Assembly (NCBI GenBank): GCA_021793575.1
Contig: JAJYSM010000003.1
Span: forward strand, 1 to 64,000
DNA: 64,000 nucleotides
Direction of reading: 5' to 3'
DNA from: Pseudomonadota bacterium
GTDB taxonomy: Bacteria; Pseudomonadota; Gammaproteobacteria; Xanthomonadales; Rhodanobacteraceae
The notes beneath the pieces were generated by a model, which was not told where the DNA came from, did no database searches, and saw only the letters and a list, made by a program, of their open reading frames with translations. Of this stretch, positions 18,275-28,300 are shown piece by piece. The position numbers were made by a program, and so were the translations under genes. Within the stretch, counting starts at the first letter, position 1. Every line of letters starts with the position of its first letter.

Positions 18275-18538
18275 CTACTTGCAGCGGATCACCATGGTCT
18301 GGTTTGCCGCCGAGAAGAAGCGCTGAGGCTTGTTGCTCTGGTCAAAAATTTCATAGCCCCTGCCGCCGCAAAGCTCACCCGCCTTCTTGTAGCACTGTCC
18401 GATATCGTTCAATGCGGAGCAGTTTAGGCTGAAGCCCTGTTGACCTGATGGCGTCATGATGGGTGTGGCGGTAACACAGCCGGACAATGAAGCGACGACA
18501 GTCAATCCAGCCACAGCAAATGCGATCTTCAAATACAT
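18275..18538 (-). CDS. Small outer-membrane-type lipoprotein
   Basis: This 87-residue protein has a lipoprotein signal peptide with lipobox LSGC (Cys21) and a short mature domain with several cysteines (LNCSALNDIGQCYKKAGELCGG). These resemble small uncharacterised lipoproteins of Proteobacteria. The function is unknown. It stands alone; the upstream 18539-18665 gap has no other gene. Confidence 0.82.
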   Translation of the reverse strand: MYLKIAFAVAGLTVVASLSGCVTATPIMTPSGQQGFSLNCSALNDIGQCYKKAGELCGGRGYEIFDQSNKPQRFFSAANQTMVIRCK

Positions 18539-18665
18539 GTTGAGCCCCTGTTTTTACGCTTGATGGATGCCCGTTCCCGGGCATGTACCCGAAAGTATGC
18601 CGTGCACTTGGTCGATGTGCCATGCATACATTACGTGCATCGCTTATCGTCGCGACGAGCACGCG

Positions 18666-21113
18666 TCAGCCGCCTGCCCCACCCCCCTTCCCCGGCCTCA
18701 CATACGTCTCGAACAACTCATCAATCCGGCGGTATTCGTCGTACCAGGAATCGGCGTGGACGAAGCCGTGGCGTTCCAGTGGGTAGAGCGAGATCCAGAA
18801 GTTTTTCTTGTGCAGTTCGATGAAGCGCTGGTAGAGGCGGATCGAGTCGCCGGTCATCACGTTGTCGTCGATCAGGCCGTGTTCGATCAGCAGCGGGTCG
18901 CGCAGGTTGGCGGCGTATTCGATCGGCGAGCTGGTCTTGTAGGCCGCGGGGTCGAGCTGCGGGGTGTTGAGGATGTCGGAGGTGTATTCGTCGTTGTAGC
19001 TGGTCCAGTCGGACGGCGCGCGCAGGGCGGCGCCGGCGGCGAATTCGCCGGGCGCGCGCAGCAGCGCCATCTCGGTCATGAAGCCGCCGTAGCTGCCGCC
19101 ATAGACGCCCACGCGCCGGGGATCGACGCCGTGGTTTTTCACCAGCCACGCCTTGCCGTCGAGCAGGTCTTCCAGCTCGGGGTGGCCCATCTGCCGGTAA
19201 ATCGCGGTGCGCCACGCGCGGCCGTAGCCTTCGGAGGCGCGGTAGTCCATGTCGAGCACCACGTAGCCCTGCTGCACCAGCAGGTTGTGGAACATCTGCT
19301 CGCGGAAGTAGAACGTGGACGACAGCGTGACGTCCTGCAGGTAGCCGGCACCGTGGATGAAGATCACCGCCGGCCGCGAAGCGGGTGCGTCGGTCTCGGC
19401 GGCGGGGCCGTAGTACTTGGCGTAGATCACCCCGGCGCCGTGGCTGGAGGGCACCTGCACGATCTGCGGCGCGATCCAGGCGTGCGCCGTGTAGGCGGGC
19501 TTCATGGTGTCGGTGAGTTCGCGCGGCGCGCCGCCGCTGCTGGGCTGCACCGCCAGCTGGGCGAACACGTAGGGCGAGGAGTGCAGCACGGCCAGCTCGG
19601 TGCCGTCGGGCGACAGCCTGAAATCGTCCATGCCCTGGTACTGCGTGATGCGGGTCAGCGCGCCGCCCGTGGCGGGCAGCCGGTAGACGTCGTAGCTGTA
19701 GGGCGCGACCCGGTTGGTGCGCACATAGAACCACTGGCCGTCCTCGCTGAGCTGCGGATGGCTCACCTCGAAGCTGCCGGTGGTGAGCTGCGTGGGCTTG
19801 CCGTCCAGCGGCTTGCTGTAGAGCTGCGACCAGCCGCTCTGCTCGCTCAGATACCACAGCGTGCGGTTGTCCCTGAGCCAGCCGAAATCGTTGAAGTTCC
19901 AGTTGATCCATGCGCCATCGTGCAGGCGCTGCTGCGGCACCAGCGCGTGCTTGCTGAAATCCACGCTGGCGATCCAGCGGTCCTTGTTGTCGATCGCGCG
20001 CAGTTCGACCGCAGCCTGGCGACCGTCGTCGCTCCACGCGATGCCGCCGGCGGTCTCGAAGCCGGCGATGGTGACCGGGCGCACCGCGGGCGCCTTCAGG
20101 GCCTTGGCCTCGTCCGGCTGGCCGGCCTGGTCGAGCGCGGCGATGGCGGTGCGGCGCAGCGCCTGCAGCGGGTCGTCCTTGATGCCGGGCAGCTTGTCGG
20201 TGCTCAGCGGATACGCCTTGTGCGCGAGCAGATCCAGCAGCAGCAGCGACTGCGGCGCGGGCGTGTTGCGGCCCACGTAGGTGCGCGCGTTCTGCGGCTC
20301 GGTGTAGCCGCTGTCGGTGACGTAGTGATTGACCAGCGGCGCCTTGCCTTGGGGGTAGTCCTTCGGCGCGGTGATCAGCAGCATCCAGCGGCCGTCCGGC
20401 GACAGCTCGGTGTCCACCGGCTTGACCTTGTCGCCGAGCCAGAACGGCGCCGGCGCGCGGCCGGGGTCGGCCGCGTCGAGCGCCTTGTCCTCGTCGCGCT
20501 CGGCCTGCTGGTCGGCCTTGATGTGCCGCAGCGTCTTGAACAAGCTCAGCTGCAACTGGCCCAACTGGTCGGCCTGCTTCGCCTGCGGGTCGTCGGCGAA
20601 TTTCAGCGTCGCCACGGTCGACAGCGTGCCGCTGGCGAGGTCGTAGCTGGACCAGTCGTTGCCATCGCGAAACTGCAGCGCGCGGCCGTCGGCGGAGAAC
20701 TGCGGCGCGGACTCGCGCTGCGGCGTGCGCGTCACCTGGGTGCGGCGGCCGCTGGCCAGATCCACCACGAACACGTCGCCGTGCAGGATGAAGGCGGCAT
20801 GGCGATGCGCGCGGTCATACACCGCCGGGCCCTCGGCCTGCGCCATGGCGGCGGGGTCGAGCTTCACGCTCTGGCCGCTGGCCGCATCCACGCGGTACAG
20901 GTCGCGCACCGGGCTGCCGTCGCGCTGCACGCTGTAGTAGATGCTGCGGCCGTCCACGCTCCAGTACGGTGATTCCACCGGATGCCCGATCCAGTCCGGG
21001 TTGGCCATGATGGTTTCCATGTCCAGCGGCGGCGCCACCGATGCGGGTGCGGCCAGGATGGCCGCGGGCATCACGGACAGCGCAATGAGACCAGCAAGCA
21101 GCAGTCGACGCAT
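18666..21113 (-). CDS. Secreted S9-family peptidase (prolyl oligopeptidase / DPP-like)
   Basis: This protein of about 815 residues has a signal peptide (ending ILAAPAS), an N-terminal beta-propeller region of WD40-like repeats (about 35-560) and a C-terminal alpha/beta-hydrolase domain. The catalytic serine lies in GGSYGGF; the acid and histidine candidates are HGLIDDNV and LERHGF. It resembles periplasmic dipeptidyl-peptidase-IV and acylaminoacyl-peptidase enzymes that cut short peptides. ATG 21113 (MRRLLLAG) has GGGGG upstream and gives the natural signal peptide. It is a single gene, divergent from the esterase. Confidence 0.93.
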   Translation of the reverse strand: MRRLLLAGLIALSVMPAAILAAPASVAPPLDMETIMANPDWIGHPVESPYWSVDGRSIYYSVQRDGSPVRDLYRVDAASGQSVKLDPAAMAQAEGPAVYDRAHRHAAFILHGDVFVVDLASGRRTQVTRTPQRESAPQFSADGRALQFRDGNDWSSYDLASGTLSTVATLKFADDPQAKQADQLGQLQLSLFKTLRHIKADQQAERDEDKALDAADPGRAPAPFWLGDKVKPVDTELSPDGRWMLLITAPKDYPQGKAPLVNHYVTDSGYTEPQNARTYVGRNTPAPQSLLLLDLLAHKAYPLSTDKLPGIKDDPLQALRRTAIAALDQAGQPDEAKALKAPAVRPVTIAGFETAGGIAWSDDGRQAAVELRAIDNKDRWIASVDFSKHALVPQQRLHDGAWINWNFNDFGWLRDNRTLWYLSEQSGWSQLYSKPLDGKPTQLTTGSFEVSHPQLSEDGQWFYVRTNRVAPYSYDVYRLPATGGALTRITQYQGMDDFRLSPDGTELAVLHSSPYVFAQLAVQPSSGGAPRELTDTMKPAYTAHAWIAPQIVQVPSSHGAGVIYAKYYGPAAETDAPASRPAVIFIHGAGYLQDVTLSSTFYFREQMFHNLLVQQGYVVLDMDYRASEGYGRAWRTAIYRQMGHPELEDLLDGKAWLVKNHGVDPRRVGVYGGSYGGFMTEMALLRAPGEFAAGAALRAPSDWTSYNDEYTSDILNTPQLDPAAYKTSSPIEYAANLRDPLLIEHGLIDDNVMTGDSIRLYQRFIELHKKNFWISLYPLERHGFVHADSWYDEYRRIDELFETYVRPGKGGGAGG

Positions 21114-21266
21114 GGTGAAGCCCCCGTGCAAAAAATCAGCATAGCCGAGCGTAACCGCAGCGCGTGGCCACCGTGTCGTCAGTCAGGGGTGGCGATCGCG
21201 CCGCGCATCCCTGCGCCGCGCCCGCTCGCGCTAAGCTCGAACTCTGTCGCCTGCATCGAGCCGCCC

Positions 21267-21929
21267 ATGACCCTGCCCACCGCCGAACACGAAACCGCCG
21301 CGCATCCGACCCACAGCGTGATCTGGCTGCACGGCCTGGGCGCGGACGGGCATGACTTCGCGCCGATCGTGCCGCAGCTGGTCGACCCTGCCGGGCCGCC
21401 GCTGCGCTTCGTGTTTCCACATGCGCCGGTGCGCCCGGTGACGGTCAACAACGGCATGTCGATGCGCGCGTGGTACGACATCGCCGCGTTCGATCTGCTG
21501 GCGCGGCAGGACGTGGCCGGCATGCGCGCGTCGGTGGGCGAGGTGGAAACGCTGATCGCCCGCGAGCACAGCCGCGGCGTGCCGAGCGAACGCATCGTGC
21601 TGGCCGGCTTCTCGCAGGGCGGCGCCATCGCGCTGGCCGCCGGCCTGCAGCATGCGCAGCGACTGGCCGGCATCGTCGCGCTGTCGACCTACCTGCCCGC
21701 CCACGCGGCGCTGGCCGCCGAACACAGCGTGGCGAACGCGGCCACGCCGATCTTCTGGGGCCACGGCCTGCTCGACCCGGTGGTGATTCTGCAGCGCGGC
21801 ATCGAGTCGCGCGATGCGCTGCAGGCGCAGGGCTATGCGGTCGAATGGCACAGCTACCCGATGGCCCATGCGGTGTGCCCGGAGGAAATCGCCGACCTGG
21901 GTGCCTGGCTGGGCCGGCAGCTGACGTAG
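21267..21929 (+). CDS. Phospholipase/carboxylesterase family hydrolase (acyl-protein thioesterase-like)
   Basis: This 220-residue alpha/beta hydrolase of the carboxylesterase type 2 family has oxyanion sequence LHGLGADGHD. The catalytic triad is readable as S116 in GFSQGG, D170 in GLLDPVV and H201 in MAHAVCPEE. There is no signal peptide, so it is cytoplasmic. The ORF is open from 20982, but the family N-terminus begins at ATG 21267. The sensor kinase gene follows after 30 nt. The biological ester substrate is unknown. Confidence 0.92.
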   Translation: MTLPTAEHETAAHPTHSVIWLHGLGADGHDFAPIVPQLVDPAGPPLRFVFPHAPVRPVTVNNGMSMRAWYDIAAFDLLARQDVAGMRASVGEVETLIAREHSRGVPSERIVLAGFSQGGAIALAAGLQHAQRLAGIVALSTYLPAHAALAAEHSVANAATPIFWGHGLLDPVVILQRGIESRDALQAQGYAVEWHSYPMAHAVCPEEIADLGAWLGRQLT

Positions 21930-21959
21930 CCTGCGCCGGGCATGCGGCATACTTCGCGC

Positions 21960-23012
21960 ATGTCCGTCCCTCCGCTCCAACACGCTGCGCGTGCGCGCGC
22001 CGAGTCCAGCCAGCTGCCTGACTTCTGCCGGCTGCCGGCGTTGTTCGCGCTGATCGTGGTGGGCGCGCTGACGGTGACGGTGATGTGGCTGGCGCGCGAC
22101 CACCAGCGCGACTGGCCGGCCTACAGCGTCAGCATGCTGTTCGTGACCTGGCTGACGCTGGTGCTTGCGGTGACCCTGTGCAAGCTGCGCCCCACGCTGG
22201 AGCGCCTGCCCGGACGGCTGCCGTATGTGGCCGTGTGGCTGCTGATCGTGCTGATCGTGGCAGTAGCCAGCACGGTGGCGCGCTGGCTCGACGACGCGCT
22301 GCAGATGCAGCTGATCCTCGGCAAGATGGGCATCTTCGTGCGCGACAACGTGCTGATCGCGGCCCTGCTCGGCGCCGCCATGCTGCGCTACTTCTATGTG
22401 CTGACGCAGTGGCAGGCGCGCGTGGCGGCGGTGACGCGGGCGCAGGTGGAGGCGCTGCAGGCGCGCATCCGGCCGCACTTCCTGTTCAACAGCATGAACA
22501 CCGTGGCGGCGCTGATCCGGGTCGATCCGGACGCGGCCGAACGCACGGTGGAGGATCTGTGCGAACTGTTCCGCGCCGCGCTCGGCCAGCACGATACCGG
22601 CGACGGCACGCTGGGCGAGGAGCTGACGCTGATCGAGCGCTACCTGGCGATCGAGCAGCTGCGCCTGGGCGCGCGCTTGCGCGTGCGGCGCGAGCTGGAC
22701 GGGCTGCCGGCGGAGTTCCCGCTGCCGCGCCTGTTGCTGCAGCCGCTGGTGGAGAATGCGGTGCGCCACGGCATCCAGCCGCTGCGCGAGGGTGGCGAGG
22801 TGATCGTGCGCGGCCGGCGCGAGGGCCGCGGCATCCGCATCGAGATCATCAACCCGCTGCCGGCGACGCCCGCCGAGTCCGGCCACGGCCACGGTCTGGA
22901 CAGCGTGCGCCAGCGCATCGCCTATCGCTACGGACCGCAGGCGCTGGTGCAGGCCGGGCCGCAGGGCGACCACTTCGTGGTGCTGCTGCAGCTGCCCGGA
23001 GCCACCGCATGA
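21960..23012 (+). CDS. algZ: LytS-type sensor histidine kinase (AlgZ/FimS-like)
   Basis: This protein of about 350 residues has four hydrophobic segments in residues 25-150 and then a His_kinase/HATPase module. The phosphorylated histidine is H173 in RIRPHFLFNSMN, the N-box is PLVENAVRHGI and the G-box is GHGHGLDSVRQRI. Architecture and partner match the AlgZ (FimS) kinases that pair with AlgR. The stop overlaps the start of the response regulator (ATGA), so the two are coupled. The first in-frame ATG is 21942; 21960 is preferred. The symbol is by family resemblance. Confidence 0.88.
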   Translation: MSVPPLQHAARARAESSQLPDFCRLPALFALIVVGALTVTVMWLARDHQRDWPAYSVSMLFVTWLTLVLAVTLCKLRPTLERLPGRLPYVAVWLLIVLIVAVASTVARWLDDALQMQLILGKMGIFVRDNVLIAALLGAAMLRYFYVLTQWQARVAAVTRAQVEALQARIRPHFLFNSMNTVAALIRVDPDAAERTVEDLCELFRAALGQHDTGDGTLGEELTLIERYLAIEQLRLGARLRVRRELDGLPAEFPLPRLLLQPLVENAVRHGIQPLREGGEVIVRGRREGRGIRIEIINPLPATPAESGHGHGLDSVRQRIAYRYGPQALVQAGPQGDHFVVLLQLPGATA

Positions 23013-23716
23013 TGCGCGTGCTGGTGGTCGACGACGAGCCGCTGGCGCGCGCGCGGCTGGTCGCGCTGCTGGACGAGTGCGCTGACGTGACGCTCGTCGG
23101 CCACGCCGGCGACGGCGAGGCCGCGATGGCGGCGATCGGCGAGCTGCAGCCGGACGTGCTGCTGCTGGACATCAACATGCCCGGCGTCAACGGCACCGCG
23201 CTGGCCCAGCGGCTGGCCGGCCGCGTGCGGCCGCAGGTGATCTTCTGCACTGCCTACGAGGTGCACGCGTTCAAGGCATTCGAGCTCGGCGCGGTCGACT
23301 ACCTGCTCAAGCCGGTGCGGCTGGAGCGCCTGCGCGACGCGCTGCAGCGGACGCAGCGGCGGCTGGCCGACGCGTCGCGCGAATCGGCCGGCTTCCTCCA
23401 CGGCCGGCTGCGCGGCGAACAGATCCGCATCGCGCTGGACGAAGTGATCAGCCTGCTCGCCGAGGAGAAATACGTGGCCGTGAAGCATCAGCGCGGCGAA
23501 CTGCTGATCGAGGAGTCGCTGCGCCAGCTGGAAGAAGCCTACCCGCAGCAGCTGGTGCGCCTGCACCGCAACTGCCTGGTGCCCGCCGCGCGCCTGCTCG
23601 GCCTGAAAAACCTGCCCGACGGCCGCGTGCTGGCCCGCCTCGCCGGCACCGACCTCAGTCCCGAAATCAGCCGCCGCAACCTGCCCGCGGTGCGCAAGCT
23701 GCTGCGGCTGGGGTGA
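23009..23716 (+). CDS. algR: LytTR-family response regulator (AlgR-like)
   Basis: This protein of about 235 residues has an N-terminal receiver domain with phosphoacceptor D54 in LLLDINMPG and a C-terminal LytTR DNA-binding domain (about 135-235, including EEKYVAVKHQRGELLIEESL and LHRNCLV). It is translationally coupled to the LytS-type kinase. AlgR-type regulators control motility, exopolysaccharide and virulence genes in pseudomonads and xanthomonads; the target genes here are unknown. It runs convergently toward icd. Confidence 0.9.
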   Translation: MMRVLVVDDEPLARARLVALLDECADVTLVGHAGDGEAAMAAIGELQPDVLLLDINMPGVNGTALAQRLAGRVRPQVIFCTAYEVHAFKAFELGAVDYLLKPVRLERLRDALQRTQRRLADASRESAGFLHGRLRGEQIRIALDEVISLLAEEKYVAVKHQRGELLIEESLRQLEEAYPQQLVRLHRNCLVPAARLLGLKNLPDGRVLARLAGTDLSPEISRRNLPAVRKLLRLG

Positions 23717-23752
23717 GGGTGATTGCGGCGCACGCGCTGTGCGCATTCCGGA

Positions 23753-23779
23753 CGAAAACGGGGCGCCGAAGCGCCCCGT
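23753..23779 (-). terminator. Intrinsic terminator of icd
   Basis: On the minus strand there is a 9-bp GC-rich stem ACGGGGCGC / GCGCCCCGT closed by a TTCG tetraloop and followed by TTTTCG. It sits 25 nt after the icd stop. UUCG-loop hairpins with a short T-tract are typical Rho-independent terminators. Confidence 0.8.
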
Positions 23780-23803
23780 CGAACCGCCGAATGGACGGCT
23801 GAA

Positions 23804-25063
<1,260 letters not shown>

Positions 25064-25379
25064 GGATATCTCCTGGGAAGGGCACGAAATGGATGGCGTG
25101 GATCAGCATAAGGTACAGCAGCGCATTTTCACCCGAACCGGGCGGGATCGCACATGCCACCGCGACAACTTGCCCGACCTGGATGGCACAAGGCGCGGCA
25201 ACTGGCTTGCCATGAGGCGAACGCAGCGTATGCCCGAACGGACCCGATTTGCGCCCCGGCTCAAGTAATCCGCTGCACGTCCGATACAGCGGCTACTGCC
25301 GTGCCTGGACGGGGCTGAAATGGCGGCGACCACGACCACCTGCCCATGGTGTGCCATCCGCAATGCATAACAACACCAC
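25064..25379. other. Intergenic region between icd and the c-di-GMP gene
   Basis: This 316-bp gap between divergent genes must hold both promoters. I see no conserved motif strong enough to call, no hairpin of note and no credible small gene; the short ORFs here lack a ribosome-binding site. Confidence 0.5.
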
Positions 25380-28300
25380 ATGAAAGCCGAGCGGATTCTC
25401 CTGGCATTTGCCGATGCGGCCGCTAGCGAAACCGCCCGGGGGCAACTGCTGGCGGCGGGTTACCCGTGGGTCGGGCAAGCCCGCGATGCGGCGCACGCCA
25501 TCGCGTTGGCACGGGCGCATCCGCCCGCGTTGGCGTTGCTCGATTGCCGGTTGGCGGACAGCACCGGCAACGCACTCCTGCAACGCTTTCGGGCCGACCC
25601 GCTGCTGACCGATGTCTTCGTGGTGCTGCAGCGCGCGCCCGCCGACGATGCTGCTGCGGGGCCGCTGCAGGCCGATGCCCACGTCCATTCGTTCCCGTTG
25701 CAGGCGGGCCTCGATGATCTGGTCGCCGGCTGGCTGCGGCAACGTCGCACGACCACCATGCTGCAAGAGGTGATCGCGCGCCAGCAACCGCCGCCGCTGC
25801 AGACCGATCACGCGGTGATCCTGGAGCAAGTCGCGCTTGGCACGCCGCTGCCCGAAGTGCTCGCCCGGCTGGCCCAAGTGGTCGAGGCGCAATGTCCGTA
25901 CACGTTCTGCTCGATCCTGCAGGCCGCCGATGACGGTACCTATCTGCGCCTGCGCGCCGCACCCAGCCTGCCTGGTGCGTTCACGCAGGTGCTCGACGGA
26001 ACCGCGATCAGTCCCGGCGCCAACTGTTGCGGCATCGCCGCTTACGAGCGCCGAACCGTCGTGGTGGCCGATATCGCGCAGGAACCGCGTTGGCGTGACG
26101 GTCGACCGATGGAGCTGGAACACGGACTGCACGCATGCGTGGCGCTCCCGCTGTTCGACAGCGACGGTCACGTCCTGGGCATCCTTGCCACCCATTCGCG
26201 CACCCCGGGGCATCCGGATGCGCGGGTGATGGACCTGCTCGAGTCGTGTGCGCACGTCGCCAGCATCGCCATCGCGCGCCAGCGGGTGGAGGACCGGCAG
26301 CGTGCCGGCGCGAGCCTGTTGCAGACGGCGCAGACGATCGCCGATCTGGGCTACTGGGACTATGACCTGCAGACCAACCGGATGGAGTGGTCAGCGGACG
26401 CCTGCCGCCTGTTCGGTGTCACCGCGGGTGCATTCGATGGCGTCACGCGGGCGTTTCTCGAATACGTTCACCCGGACGACCGCGAGCGCGTGCGACAGGC
26501 CAACGACCGGGCGATCGAAACCCAGCAACCGGTCGAGCTCGAATACCGCATCTGCCGGCCGGACGGCGCGGAGTGCGTGCTGTTCTCACGCTGCGACGTG
26601 GTGCGCGCCGATGATGGCACGGCATTGCGCGTAGCCGGCGTGGTCATGGATGTCACCGCGGCGCGACGCACCGCTTCTGCATTGAATGAAAGCGAGCAGC
26701 GCTATCAATCGCTGTTTTCGCAGAATCCCGATGCCGTCTATTCGCTCGACCTGAAAGGAAATTTCCTGAGCGTCAACCCGGTGTTTTCACGCCTCACCGG
26801 ATACAGCGAGGACGAGATCCGCGTGCTGGGCGGGCGGCAACTCGTCGCGGAAGCGTCCACCACCCTGACCGGCGCCCATTTCATCCGGGCGACCCGCGGC
26901 GAGGCGGTCAGCTTTGAAGTCGAATGCATCGCCCGTGATGGTCACCGCTTCCAGGCACTGATCACCAATGTGCCGATCGTGGTCGATGGGCAGATCACCG
27001 GTGTCTACGGCATTGCCAGGGACATCACCCAGCGCAAACACGCCGAAGATCACCTGCGGACAACCCAGGAACGCATGCGGCTGGCCAGCCAGATGGCCCG
27101 CCTCGGCAGCTGGGAGATCGACGTGCAAGGCGACCGCGTCAGCTGGTCGGAGGAAGTATGCGCGATCTTCGGGCTGCCGCCAGGAACCATGCCGCGCCGA
27201 GGCGATGGGCTGCGCCACTACGCACCGGAATACCGCGAACGGGCCCATGCCCTGTTCGACGCCTGCGCCCGCGATGGCACACCGTTTGACGAAGAGCTGC
27301 AGATCACGTCTGCGCATGGGCAGCGATTGTGGGTGCGCAGCATCGGCCAGGCGGTGCGCGACGAGAGCGGTACGGTGGTGCGGGTGCAGGGCGTGCTGCA
27401 GGACATCAGCGAGCGCAAGCAAGCCGATGCCGAGGTGCAGCATCTGGAACGGCAGCTCACCGCCACCCTCGAAAGCATGACCGACGGCTTCGCGATGCTC
27501 GATCGCGTGGGCCACTTCATCTACCTCAATGCCAAAGCGGAGCGGGTGCTGCAAACCCGCCATGGCCGGGTCCTCGGCAAGCTGATCTGGCAGGAATTCG
27601 AGCTGGTTGCGGGCAGCAACTTCGAGCGCCAGTTTCACGTGGTATTGGCCGAACAGCGCGCGGTGGCCTTCGAGGAATTCTATGCGCCGCTGAATGTCTG
27701 GCTGGACATGCGGTTTTATCCGACCAACGACGGCGTGGCGATCTATTTCCGCGATGTCAGTGAACGCAAGCTCGCCACCCGACAGCTCGCCCGCAACCAT
27801 CGCGCGCTGGACATGCTCAATGGCTGCAACGAGGCCCTGCTCCGGATCAAGGATGAGCGCGAGCTGCTCGATCAGATCTGCCGCATCGTGGTGGAGCGCG
27901 GCAACTACAAGGGTGCCTGGGTCGGTTTCGCCCGCCACGATGCTACGCGCAGCATCAGTTGCGAAGCGCTGGCCGGCGATGGCGCGCTCGCCGCCTACGT
28001 GGATGGCCTCCAGCTGAGTTGGGACGAAACCTCGGTGCTGGGGCTGGGCCCCGCCGGACGCACCATCCGCAGCGGCATGCCGACGTTCATCGAAGACGTG
28101 GCGGAAGATCCCGGCTTCGCACCGTGGCGAGCAGCGGCAAAGGCCTGCGGCTACGGCAGCGGAGTCTGTCTGCCACTGCGCCATGACGGCCACACCTTCG
28201 GCCTGATGACGATGTACGCCGAGCGCAAGCAAGCCATGGCCAGTGAGGAAACCGGCCTGCTGCAGAAACTGGCCGACGACCTCGCGTTCGGCATCCACTA

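Noticed and set aside
18567-20972. 801-residue plus-strand ORF
   Set aside because: Antisense shadow of the S9 peptidase, whose catalytic motifs are intact.
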